Assembly (NCBI RefSeq): GCF_003605435.1
Contig: NZ_QXQB01000001.1
Span: forward strand, 806,001-870,000
Length of the DNA: 64,000 bases
Direction of reading: 5' to 3'
Source of the DNA: Paenibacillus pinisoli
GTDB lineage: Bacteria; Bacillota; Bacilli; Paenibacillales; Paenibacillaceae
The notes beneath the pieces were generated by a model, which saw only the letters and a program-made list of their open reading frames with translations, had not been told where the DNA came from and searched no databases. The position numbers and the translations under genes are program-made. Below, piece after piece: positions 34,249 to 42,083 of this stretch; within the stretch, counting starts at the first letter, position 1; each line of letters starts with the position of its first letter.

Positions 34249-34413
34249 GTCCGTCACCCCCCGTAATGTCTTGCTATCTAAAGCTTTCCCCATTCTTTTT
34301 GCGCCTAACCATGCATGAGTTTACCTTCCGTAAGCCACGATAACGTACAGGAAGGCTTATCATGATGGCTGGATGTTTTTGGACAATTTGAATTTACGCG
34401 GGAGGCTGCAATC

Positions 34414-35124
34414 ATGCATCGGTTGCTTTTGATCGGTTTAATTGCGCTAACATGCACGTTATGGGGACATGCTCCATCGGCATGGGCATGGGAGGAAAAA
34501 CAATCAGAGCGAGCGGACGAGGAGCAGCATTGGACGCTACCGCATACGACAGTCATTATTGACGTCGGGCATGGCGGGATCGACGGCGGGGCGTCCCACG
34601 GCGCAACACTCGAGAAGGATATCAATTTGGCGATCGCAAGCAAGCTTTATGTGATATTGCGAAGCCAAGGCATCCCGGCGATTATGAATCGCACAGGCGA
34701 TTACGCGCTAAGCGATGAGAACAGATGGCATAATACCCGTTCGCGCCACCGCAAGGATCTGTCTCAGCGCAGGCAGTTAACGGAAGAGATTGGAAGTGAG
34801 CTGCTGATCAGCCTGCATGTCAATTCCGCACGCAACAGCGGGAAGCGTGGGCCGCTTGTCCTGCATCAAGATGCAGGGGAAAGCGCCTTGCTGGCCTTTT
34901 GCCTGCAAGACGCGCTGAACCGGCAGCAAGCAACGGCCAGCCTTCCCCGGTTAGGCGAGCCGTTTTATTTGCTGCGGCGAGTCGATCAGCCCTCCGTCAT
35001 TGTCGAGATGGGCTTCATCAGCAATGCAGCCGACAGGGTCATGCTGACCGATTCTTCCAAGCAGAATGAAATTGCGCATGCCATTGCCTCAGGGATTCGG
35101 CAGTATAAATGGGTCGCCCATTGA
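34414..35124 (+). CDS. N-acetylmuramoyl-L-alanine amidase (CwlD-like, Amidase_3)
   Basis: 236 residues with a signal peptide (about 1-26). The zinc amidase motifs are IIDVGHGGIDGG (His ligand), TLEKDINL (Glu ligand), ISLHVNSA (His ligand) and VIVEMGFISN (catalytic Glu). It cleaves the bond between muramic acid and L-Ala in peptidoglycan. Length and the single catalytic domain fit CwlD, which makes muramic lactam in spore cortex. Relation to sporulation is inferred. Its end overlaps the convergent deacetylase gene by 36 bases. Confidence 0.88.
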   Translation: MHRLLLIGLIALTCTLWGHAPSAWAWEEKQSERADEEQHWTLPHTTVIIDVGHGGIDGGASHGATLEKDINLAIASKLYVILRSQGIPAIMNRTGDYALSDENRWHNTRSRHRKDLSQRRQLTEEIGSELLISLHVNSARNSGKRGPLVLHQDAGESALLAFCLQDALNRQQATASLPRLGEPFYLLRRVDQPSVIVEMGFISNAADRVMLTDSSKQNEIAHAIASGIRQYKWVAH

Positions 35125-35955
35125 TTGTTGAACCATATCGGACAGCTTCACGAACGTAGCAATGTCTTGTATGCCCGGGATAGACTGCTTCAGCACGGAA
35201 GCGGTCTTTCTTCCCGGCGGTCCGACGTGGCCGATCGTTACTGCACTGTCATGAGTCTCCAGATGCTTGCGAAGTACCGATACTTGCTTCGATATATGCT
35301 GCTCTGTGTAGACATCATCAAGAAACACATTGTTCATTAGCACAGGAATTCCGACTTCCTCGGCAATCTTAGGCACAACAGACAAATGGGTAGTGCGGCT
35401 ATCCAGAAAAAATAATCCGCGCTCCTTGCATACCGTCAGCACGACGCGCATGATCCTTTCATTCGCGGTAATTTTGGAGCCCATATGATTATTCATTCCT
35501 ACAGCATGGGGCACGTTGTCTATAGCTTCCTCCACTCGTTTGCGCACTTCCTCATCGCTGAGATCAATTGTAATTGCACCGGGGCCCAGCCACTTCTTCA
35601 GCCCTTTGTTGGGCTCCATCGGCATATGAACGATTACGTCATGGCCCTGCTCATGGGCATGCTCGGCATCCTCGCGAGTCGAAGGCATAAACGGCATGAC
35701 TGCAACCGTTATCTTTACCGGCAAATTAAGCATCTCCTCGGTTCCCGGCATGCCGTTGCCGAAATCATCAATGACGATAGCCACGCTGCGGCTGCCTCCC
35801 GTGTTGCTCTCCTGACCCAAAGCCTCTTGTACAGCAAGGGCCTCCGCTGTAACAGGCTCCGCCGGCATTGCAGCAAGCATGAATAAGCCGATGCTCCACT
35901 TCAACAACAAGCTTGTACGAATTTTCCCTTTAATCCGATACGCGTTCGCGTTCAT
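35089..35955 (-). CDS. Divergent polysaccharide deacetylase family protein
   Basis: 288 residues from the ATG at 35955, behind GAGGGGAG. An N-terminal signal or anchor segment (about 15-35) precedes the domain. SVAIVIDDFGNGMPGTEEML and HDVIVHMPMEP provide the metal-type aspartates and histidine, and AVGMNNHMGSKIT and FFLDSRTTHLSV are the other family signatures. The fold is related to NodB deacetylases but the substrate of this group (YibQ-like) is not known. Cell-envelope location is inferred from the signal. It is convergent with, and overlaps, the CwlD-like gene. Confidence 0.88.
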   Translation of the reverse strand: MNANAYRIKGKIRTSLLLKWSIGLFMLAAMPAEPVTAEALAVQEALGQESNTGGSRSVAIVIDDFGNGMPGTEEMLNLPVKITVAVMPFMPSTREDAEHAHEQGHDVIVHMPMEPNKGLKKWLGPGAITIDLSDEEVRKRVEEAIDNVPHAVGMNNHMGSKITANERIMRVVLTVCKERGLFFLDSRTTHLSVVPKIAEEVGIPVLMNNVFLDDVYTEQHISKQVSVLRKHLETHDSAVTIGHVGPPGRKTASVLKQSIPGIQDIATFVKLSDMVQQSMGDPFILPNP

Positions 35956-36052
35956 CAGATGACTCCCCTCTTTTCTGTTATGATTGAACGATTCTCAGCT
36001 TATCCTTTCCTTTAAAGGAACAAATTATGAAACGATGAAAAGGCGATAAAAC

Positions 36053-36108
36053 TGAAAATTTAAACTTCAAACCAAAAGGTTGACTTGTACTTATTGCCAT
36101 GCGACAAT
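36053..36108 (+). promoter_or_regulatory. tRNA-Leu promoter with upstream AT element
   Basis: TTGACT (36080-36085), a 17-base spacer and GACAAT (36103-36108) precede the tRNA by 20 bases. TGAAAATTTAAACTT (36053-36067) is identical to the element before the tRNA-Thr promoter and has almost the same offset (27 versus 26 bases). Confidence 0.65.
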
Positions 36109-36128
36109 AAGCTTCGTTAATAAGTTAT

Positions 36129-36215
36129 GCGGTCGTGGCGGAATTGGCAGACGCGCTGGATTCAGGTTCCAGTGGTAGCAATACCGTGGAGGTTCGAGTC
36201 CTCTCGACCGCACCA
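36129..36215 (+). tRNA. tRNA-Leu (anticodon CAG), copy 1
   Basis: An 87-base class II tRNA with a long variable arm. The acceptor GCGGTCG pairs with CGACCGC, the anticodon stem CTGGA/TCCAG encloses TTCAGGT, and CCA is encoded. A T-rich hairpin at about 36243-36268 may terminate it. Confidence 0.97.
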
Positions 36216-36358
36216 ACCTTGTATGTGAAGCTCATGAATTGCGAAGCCGCAGTTTGTGGGTTTTTTTGTGTGATTATTTCAGATTGCGCTTAGATTTCCC
36301 TGGCCAGCCATGGCCCATATCTGATGTCACCTTTAAGTTTCACTAATGCTTGAACGCT

Positions 36359-36387
36359 GCCTGGGTGTCTTCTCCCAGGCTTTTTTT
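36359..36387 (+). terminator. Rho-independent terminator
   Basis: A perfect 7-bp stem, GCCTGGG/CCCAGGC, with an eight-base loop is followed by seven T residues. It lies between the two tRNA-Leu genes. Confidence 0.85.
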
Positions 36388-36440
36388 ATCTAGCGGAATC
36401 CCCTCCTCACAACACTTTATCTCGATTAGGAAAATAATGC

Positions 36441-36470
36441 TTGACCATCCTTCAGCTTTTATGATAAGAT
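36441..36470 (+). promoter_or_regulatory. Promoter of the second tRNA-Leu gene
   Basis: TTGACC (36441-36446), an 18-base spacer and TAAGAT (36465-36470) lie 25 bases before the tRNA. The AT element found before the other two tRNA promoters is absent here. Confidence 0.6.
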
Positions 36471-36495
36471 CGTTTTCGTTGACGTCATAAGATAT

Positions 36496-36582
36496 GCGGT
36501 CGTGGCGGAATTGGCAGACGCGCTAGATTCAGGTTCTAGTGGTGTAACAGCCGTGGAGGTTCGAGTCCTCTCGACCGCACCA
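36496..36582 (+). tRNA. tRNA-Leu (anticodon CAG), copy 2
   Basis: 87 bases, nearly identical to copy 1 and with the same anticodon CAG. The anticodon stem is CTAGA/TCTAG, that is, one G-C pair of copy 1 is an A-T pair here. The variable arm also differs. CCA is encoded. Confidence 0.97.
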
Positions 36583-36596
36583 TAACGGACTCAACA

Positions 36597-36628
36597 GGCT
36601 TTCAATCCTTGGATTGGAAGCTTTTTTT
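36597..36628 (+). terminator. Terminator of the second tRNA-Leu gene
   Basis: GCTTTCAATCC pairs with GGATTGGAAGC (one G-U) around a short loop and is followed by seven T residues, 15 bases after the tRNA. Confidence 0.85.
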
Positions 36629-36642
36629 GTGTCCCGGGAATA

Positions 36643-36671
36643 TAAAAAAGACGCCAATTGGAATTAGCGTC
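36643..36671 (-). terminator. Terminator of the gene at 36685
   Basis: On the minus strand GACGC and GCGTC enclose a loop and are followed by TTTTTTAT, 14 bases after the stop of the membrane-anchored protein gene. Confidence 0.7.
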
Positions 36672-36684
36672 CCTTAAGAGCCAG

Positions 36685-37476
36685 TTATATTTGTCTTTTG
36701 AAGTAGACATCTTCGGGATAATAGTACAGATTTGCTTTGCCCTCTCCTCCAAAGCCGTGATACCGATGGGGATCGTCAATATCGAGAGATGCATCCCGCA
36801 CTGTACCCCAATTGCTGTGAAACATGATAAATGGAATGCCGATGCCGCGGTCCCCGCTTTCATTTTGCAGAAAACCGTATCTATTGTAATTGAAGTTCCC
36901 TCCTGTTAATAAAGGGCCGCTCTCATCCAAATTGATCCCATAGAGATCCGCGCTTTCGTCCCCATGCAAGGCCAGCTTGCGATAAGACGCCGCCGGGAAG
37001 TCTCTTACAGCGCTGAACAAATCGGTCAACGCAAACCCGCTGTTTGGATGAGGAACCTCATTGGGCAGTCCTACATATTTGATTTCATTGGCGTAAGTGA
37101 CGAACAGTTCCCCGCTGCGATCAGCCTGCAATTGATAGGAGTATAACTTATTCTCCACTCGCACGGTGAAGGAAGCAGTCAAACTGTGTAATCTTTTATC
37201 CTTCTCTTGCTGCTCGGGATAGTTGTACAAGACGACACCAAATCGGTCACCCGCCGTTACGACCGGAACGGCTTCCGGATATCCAATCGCCTGTAGAATG
37301 CTTTGTGTTATCAACTGGGGATCAATTTCATTAGTCTGCTTATAGGGAAAAGGTACTTTTGCTTGCTTTGGAGCCCCATTCTCCTTTGCCCATACAAACC
37401 ATACGCCTAGGCTGACTATTAGTATAATCATAATGGCCAAAGCTCTTAATTGAGGGCTCTTTAATTTATCGTTCAT
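36685..37476 (-). CDS. Membrane-anchored protein of unknown function
   Basis: 263 residues from the ATG at 37476 (MNDKLKSPQLRAL), with GGGGA six bases upstream; an ATG at 37506 is less well supported. One N-terminal hydrophobic helix (about 10-30) anchors it, with the rest outside. The extracellular part has TASFTVRVENKLYSYQLQAD and a C terminus rich in Gly, Tyr and Asn. No family is recognised. It is a single gene with its own terminator, at the border of the biosynthetic locus but separated from it by another terminator. Confidence 0.65.
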   Translation of the reverse strand: MNDKLKSPQLRALAIMIILIVSLGVWFVWAKENGAPKQAKVPFPYKQTNEIDPQLITQSILQAIGYPEAVPVVTAGDRFGVVLYNYPEQQEKDKRLHSLTASFTVRVENKLYSYQLQADRSGELFVTYANEIKYVGLPNEVPHPNSGFALTDLFSAVRDFPAASYRKLALHGDESADLYGINLDESGPLLTGGNFNYNRYGFLQNESGDRGIGIPFIMFHSNWGTVRDASLDIDDPHRYHGFGGEGKANLYYYPEDVYFKRQI

Positions 37477-37565
37477 CCCGATTCCCCTTTCCAATGAATT
37501 CGCCAATATAATAACGTCAATCCAAAGGGAGAAGTTATAAATAATTTCAAATTATTGCAAAACAA

Positions 37566-37609
37566 AGAGCGCAAGCTTAAAGGCCATCCAGCCATAAAGC
37601 TTGCGCTCT
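37566..37609 (-). terminator. Terminator of the NRPS/PKS operon
   Basis: A perfect 13-bp stem, AGAGCGCAAGCTT with AAGCTTGCGCTCT, is followed on the minus strand by TTGTTTTGC. It is 22 bases past the stop of the last gene (M20 peptidase) and marks the left end of the long transcript. Confidence 0.85.
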
Positions 37610-37631
37610 CCATGCTCCAACGTTATATTCC

Positions 37632-38999
37632 TTACTCCCCGTAACGCTCCAGCACCCGATAGATCGCATCTGTGCCGAAGCCGACTGCTTCTACAGGAAT
37701 ACGTTCATCCGCCGCATGAATCAGTTTGGTGAACTGCAGATCCCCCGGCAGCGGCATGGGTAGAAATCCATAGGTCTGAATACCGAGTCCCGCAAACAAT
37801 CTGCCGTCCGTTCCTCCAGGCAGAAGCATCGGCACGGGAACTGCCTCCTTGTCCGCTTCCTTCAGCACGTCGGACAATAATCCGAACATGCACATGTCGG
37901 GAGAAGCGGCGCAAGGATCATGACGAAGTACTTCAAGCCGGATAGATCGGTCTATCGCATGCTCATAGAGCTCCTCCATGAATTGCTCCGGCGTTACACC
38001 AGGCAGCGTTCTGCCGTCCAGCTCGACGGTGATTTCGCTGGGATGCACATTGATCTTTTCGCCGCCGCGCACGACGGTAGCGCTGACCGTATTGCGCAGT
38101 AGCGGCTCGAATGTGCTCCCTTTCTCGCCGAGCAGCTTCAATATGACTTGGCTTAGCCGCGGTCGCAGCAGCCCTCTCAGCAGCATGCCCGGCAGGAGTG
38201 GCAGTTCGCCCGCCATGCCTTCAATCATGTACCGGGCTGCAGGATGAGGTCGGATCGGCAGCTTATTGCGGCTTAGCGACTGAAGCATTCGGCCCAGCTG
38301 CGCCATGCAGTCCGTGCCTGCTTTGCCGAGCGAGCCATGCCCCCCATCTCCCCGAATCGTCGCTTTCAGCCAGCAAAGCTGCTTCTCCGCTACCATTACG
38401 GGATAAAAGGTTTTCCCAAGCGCATGGAATGAAAAACCGCCAAACTCGCCAATCGCATACTGAACATCCTTAAAGTAGTTGGCATGCTCACGGACCAGAT
38501 AGGAGGCGCCATATTCACCTCCCGCCTCCTCATCGCTCACGATCGCCAGAATGATATCGCCGCGCAGCGGAAGCTTGCGGACATGCGCCCTTAGAAATGC
38601 TGACAGCAGCATCGCCACGCCGCCTTTCATATCGAGCGCCCCCCGCCCCCAGACGAAATCGTCATGAATCTCGCCTCCGAACGGGTCCCGGCTCCAGACT
38701 TGCTTGTCAACGCCGACGACATCTACATGACCGTAGAGCAGCAAGGGAGGAGCTTCCCCGCTTCCCTTCAATCTTGCCAGCAAATTAGGCCTTTCCGGAT
38801 CAAGCGCTTCAATTCGCGTCGGAATGCCCGCATCCTCCAGCAATTCCCGGATATACATGATGCACGCTGCTTCTTCGCCCGGCGGATTGGTCGTATTGAA
38901 TCCAATGAGCTTTTGCAGAATTTCGACGGGAGAGGGCAGCAATGCCAAGTTATCGCAGATGCCCCGCTTGTTCCAATCGAGCGTTTGCCGGATCATCAT
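37632..38999 (-). CDS. M20 family metallopeptidase/deacylase
   Basis: 455 residues. The di-zinc ligands are H91 and D93 region (LLYGHVDVV), D123 (GALDMKGG), the catalytic pair E157-E158 (SDEEAGGEYG) and a late His region. It resembles ArgE/DapE/carboxypeptidase G2-type enzymes, which hydrolyse amide bonds of small acyl-amino acids. It starts 17 bases after the acyltransferase stop, behind GGAAGGAG, and is the last gene of the biosynthetic transcript. It may trim the product or provide self-protection by cleaving it; both are inference. Confidence 0.85.
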   Translation of the reverse strand: MMIRQTLDWNKRGICDNLALLPSPVEILQKLIGFNTTNPPGEEAACIMYIRELLEDAGIPTRIEALDPERPNLLARLKGSGEAPPLLLYGHVDVVGVDKQVWSRDPFGGEIHDDFVWGRGALDMKGGVAMLLSAFLRAHVRKLPLRGDIILAIVSDEEAGGEYGASYLVREHANYFKDVQYAIGEFGGFSFHALGKTFYPVMVAEKQLCWLKATIRGDGGHGSLGKAGTDCMAQLGRMLQSLSRNKLPIRPHPAARYMIEGMAGELPLLPGMLLRGLLRPRLSQVILKLLGEKGSTFEPLLRNTVSATVVRGGEKINVHPSEITVELDGRTLPGVTPEQFMEELYEHAIDRSIRLEVLRHDPCAASPDMCMFGLLSDVLKEADKEAVPVPMLLPGGTDGRLFAGLGIQTYGFLPMPLPGDLQFTKLIHAADERIPVEAVGFGTDAIYRVLERYGE

Positions 39000-39016
39000 G
39001 CTCCAGCTCCTTCCTG

Positions 39017-40300
39017 TTAAATGCTGTTTGCATATTGACGCTCGGATTGCAGAGCTCCCGGCAGCTCATGCAAACCGAACTCATCCCTAAGCCTGGACAG
39101 CCGCCGCTCTCTCTCTTCGGCCGGCGCTCCTTTCGTGCGGAACACGGACTCCAGCATAGCAATCGCCTCCGATACATGCTCTTCCTTCACTTCTCCGCCC
39201 GACTGCCGCAGCCCCTCGATCAACTGCTGGACATGGCGGTAAGGAGCTACGACCCCTTGCTCGTACTCCGCCGCATTCCAGTTCCGGTTGCGCACACAAG
39301 TAGCAATAGCAAGACAGCGGTTCAGCAATCCGATCGAATATTCGCCGTTTTGCCGGTTTGCCGCTGCCAGCAGCGCTTCATCTTCTCTGTCATCGAAGGC
39401 GTACACACGCAGTCGCGCTGATTGCGACAAACGCTTTAATACCGCGCCCGGCCCAAGCTCAACAGCGGCAGCTATATTATGGTTCTCAAGGTACTGGACG
39501 ACCGAGATCCAATCGACAGGGTCCGTCAGCCCCCTCGCGAGCAGCTTCGGAACGTCTCCCGCATTCTGATATGGCAAGCCGGTCAGGGAGGATACAACGG
39601 GAAAGGCTGGCTCTGCGAAGGTTATTCGCTCCAGCACATCGGCGAATTGCGCTGCGGCTGGAGCCATTAACGGGCTGTGGAACGGCGCGCTCACCTGCAG
39701 CGGAATGACGGATGCGCCATACTCTGTCAACCGTTCGGATACTTGGCGTACAGCCTCCTGATGCCCGGATATGACCGTTTGCTGCAATGAATTGATGTTG
39801 GATACCACTACGACGCCATCCCCGCTTACTGCATCCGAGCTTGCGACGGAGCATGCCATCGCAACTGTCTCAGGGCTAAGTCCGCCCACGGCCGCCATCG
39901 CACCGGTGCCCGATGCGGCAGCCTCTTGCATCAGCTCGCCGCGTCTGCGCACAAGCCGAAGCGCATCCGGGAATGCTATCGCGCCCGCACAGGTCAATGC
40001 CGTTATTTCGCCCAGGCTGTGCCCGGCCGCCATGGCAGGCACGTATCCCCACTCCCGGCTGTATATCCGGTACATAGCTACGCCCAGCGCAAGTATGGCA
40101 GGCTGCGCATTCTCTGTTTTGGTCAGCTCAGCCATCGGCCCTTCAGCCATAAGCTGGTCCAGCCGCATGCCCAGCGCTTCGTTCGCTTCATCCAGCGTTT
40201 CTCGGGCCATCTCATAGCGCTCGCTTAGCGCCTTCCCCATTCCGACGCGCTGCGAGCCCTGGCCCGGAAACCATACCGCATGCTTGTCCAGCATCATCAC
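39017..40300 (-). CDS. Stand-alone malonyl-CoA:ACP acyltransferase (trans-AT)
   Basis: 427 residues. The FabD-like domain has FPGQGSQRVGMG, the nucleophile S95 in AGHSLGE and the catalytic His H208 in SAPFHSPLM. About 110 extra C-terminal residues after the AT fold are helical and charged. It should load malonyl units onto the AT-less KS-ACP module encoded upstream in the same transcript. It could not be the housekeeping fabD, given its place between NRPS genes and the extension. The start is GTG at 40300 or ATG at 40297, both near AAGGAG. Confidence 0.88.
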   Translation of the reverse strand: MMMLDKHAVWFPGQGSQRVGMGKALSERYEMARETLDEANEALGMRLDQLMAEGPMAELTKTENAQPAILALGVAMYRIYSREWGYVPAMAAGHSLGEITALTCAGAIAFPDALRLVRRRGELMQEAAASGTGAMAAVGGLSPETVAMACSVASSDAVSGDGVVVVSNINSLQQTVISGHQEAVRQVSERLTEYGASVIPLQVSAPFHSPLMAPAAAQFADVLERITFAEPAFPVVSSLTGLPYQNAGDVPKLLARGLTDPVDWISVVQYLENHNIAAAVELGPGAVLKRLSQSARLRVYAFDDREDEALLAAANRQNGEYSIGLLNRCLAIATCVRNRNWNAAEYEQGVVAPYRHVQQLIEGLRQSGGEVKEEHVSEAIAMLESVFRTKGAPAEERERRLSRLRDEFGLHELPGALQSERQYANSI

Positions 40301-40316
40301 TCACGCTCCTTCTTGT

Positions 40317-41033
40317 CTAGATCAAGGCAGGGACCGCGGTCAGCGTCTTGTTCAGCAGCGCCACCACATCGCTCTCCTGCTCATGAATGAAGAAATGCCC
40401 GCCGTCGAAGAGTACCCTGTCGCAGCCCCCTGCTGCATAATACTCCCATTCCACAAGCGATCCTTTGACCGTACTGTCTTCCTTGCCGCCTAGAATGGTA
40501 AGCCGCAGCGGCAGCGGCTTTCGAGGCTTAGGCTCATATTCGCCCACCAGCTTGAAATCGGCTCTTAAGATCGGCAGGAACAGATCAAGCAGCTCCCGGT
40601 GCTGGAGCAGCTCGGCGGACATGCCGCCAAGCTGCTTCACTTCATCCAGAAACTCCGCATCAGGAAGCTCATGAATGCGGCGTCCCTGTTCATACTCGCT
40701 ATGGGGCGCTCCCCTGCCGGAGAGGAAAGATGCAGCTGGCAGCGGCATGCTCTCTTCTCTCAGCGCATGAAGCAGCTCATAGGCCAGCATACTGCCCATG
40801 CTGTGACCGAATAAGGCATACGATCCGCCGCCGAGCGCAGCTTGCCGCACCAAAGGCAACAGATCCTGCACGGCCTCCGCCGTATTCCTGTAGAACGGCT
40901 GTCCCATCCGGCTCCCCCGTCCAGCCAGCTCCGCTGGAATCAGGCGTATGGAGGAATGCAGCTTACCCGCCCAGCGCTTGTATACTTGTGCGGAACCGCC
41001 TGCATAAGGCAAACAAAATAAAGTAATCATCAT
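40317..41033 (-). CDS. Type II thioesterase
   Basis: 238 residues, alpha/beta hydrolase. It has LFCLPYAGGSAQVYKRW, nucleophile S78 in FGHSMGS, and the late GGHFF histidine. Such enzymes remove wrong or stalled acyl groups from carrier domains of NRPS/PKS lines. It lies between the BtrH-like gene and the acyltransferase gene with short gaps. As no thioesterase domain ends the assembly line, a release role is possible in principle, but the sequence is the editing type. Confidence 0.92.
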   Translation of the reverse strand: MMITLFCLPYAGGSAQVYKRWAGKLHSSIRLIPAELAGRGSRMGQPFYRNTAEAVQDLLPLVRQAALGGGSYALFGHSMGSMLAYELLHALREESMPLPAASFLSGRGAPHSEYEQGRRIHELPDAEFLDEVKQLGGMSAELLQHRELLDLFLPILRADFKLVGEYEPKPRKPLPLRLTILGGKEDSTVKGSLVEWEYYAAGGCDRVLFDGGHFFIHEQESDVVALLNKTLTAVPALI

Positions 41034-41072
41034 AACGCCCGCCTCTCGGGTAGTATGATTGAACCTGTAATA

Positions 41073-42044
41073 TTAAGCGCCTGCAGCCAGGGTGTACCAG
41101 AACGCCTTTTCCTTCGCGAACAGCCCGCTTGCGAACTCCAGCTCCCTAGCTCGCTCGAAGTCGCCCGTCACGAACCGGTCCTTCAGCAAATCCCAGCCCC
41201 CTCTTACCTCGTCAAGCTGCCCGGACAACGACTGGTGCAGCGGCTCGTTAATCAGACCTTTCTCCTTCAAGGAACGGAGCAGCGAGGTATTGGCGATATG
41301 CCGGTTGCATATGATGTTGACGCCGACCAGGCCGTACGTCAGATGCGCCTGCCTCTTCTCCGGATCGGAATCCACATTCCACATGCCCTCGATTGAAAAC
41401 GCGCCAAGCTCCTTCACTAGCCGCTCCGCATTCTCCACCACCTCGGACAGCTTCAGCTCGTACGGCTGGATTCTATCCTGCAGGTTGTACACATAATAGG
41501 CAGGCCCCATATAATTCGGATTCACATTGTACTCCGCATTGCCGTACGCCTTCAGAAGCCTTTCCGAAGGAACCTCATGCTCCTCGTATCCCGCCAGCGT
41601 ATCGTCAATGACGTAAAATGTGCCGCGCTCCTCATCGTATCCATTGAACAGCGAATAATGATACCAGTGGAATTTCTTCCATGCCATGCTGCCCGGCAGC
41701 CAGTCATACAAATCGACGTTCAAGCTCATATTGCGTCCGCCCTTAAGCATGTCCTTTATTTCCTCCAGCACCGTATCCTTGCTGCGGAAATGCCCCGGTT
41801 CAATGTAGCGGATGACTTGCGACAGCGGGAACTTGGCCGGGTTGTCCAGGTAATACAGCGTATCGATCGTCGGATAGCGGAAATCCTTGTCCGTTGCGGC
41901 TTCCCACGGATAATAACGGTAAATATTCAGATACGCCGCATCCTTATAGCTGGGCTCCTCCGACACCGCAATTGAAAACGCCTGATTCAGCATGCAGTTC
42001 ATCCAAAACTCGTTAAACGGTTTTCGTTCCATTGACAGCTTCAT
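41073..42044 (-). CDS. BtrH N-terminal domain-like acyltransferase
   Basis: 323 residues. It resembles BtrH_N, a C39 peptidase-like fold used by butirosin BtrH to move an acyl group from an acyl carrier protein to an amine. A Cys-His-Asp set is visible: C17 in WMNCMLNQAFS, H129 in WYHYSLFNGYD and D147/D148 in FYVIDDTLAGYEEHEVP. The C-terminal 130 residues are helical. It lies 39 bases after the hybrid PKS/NRPS stop, starting at an ATG with AAGGAGG upstream. A transfer step on the carrier-bound peptide is the likely role; the acceptor is not known. Confidence 0.7.
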   Translation of the reverse strand: MKLSMERKPFNEFWMNCMLNQAFSIAVSEEPSYKDAAYLNIYRYYPWEAATDKDFRYPTIDTLYYLDNPAKFPLSQVIRYIEPGHFRSKDTVLEEIKDMLKGGRNMSLNVDLYDWLPGSMAWKKFHWYHYSLFNGYDEERGTFYVIDDTLAGYEEHEVPSERLLKAYGNAEYNVNPNYMGPAYYVYNLQDRIQPYELKLSEVVENAERLVKELGAFSIEGMWNVDSDPEKRQAHLTYGLVGVNIICNRHIANTSLLRSLKEKGLINEPLHQSLSGQLDEVRGGWDLLKDRFVTGDFERARELEFASGLFAKEKAFWYTLAAGA

Positions 42045-42083
42045 GACTTGCCGCCTCCTTCAATAGAGTTAGTAGGTTGGGCC

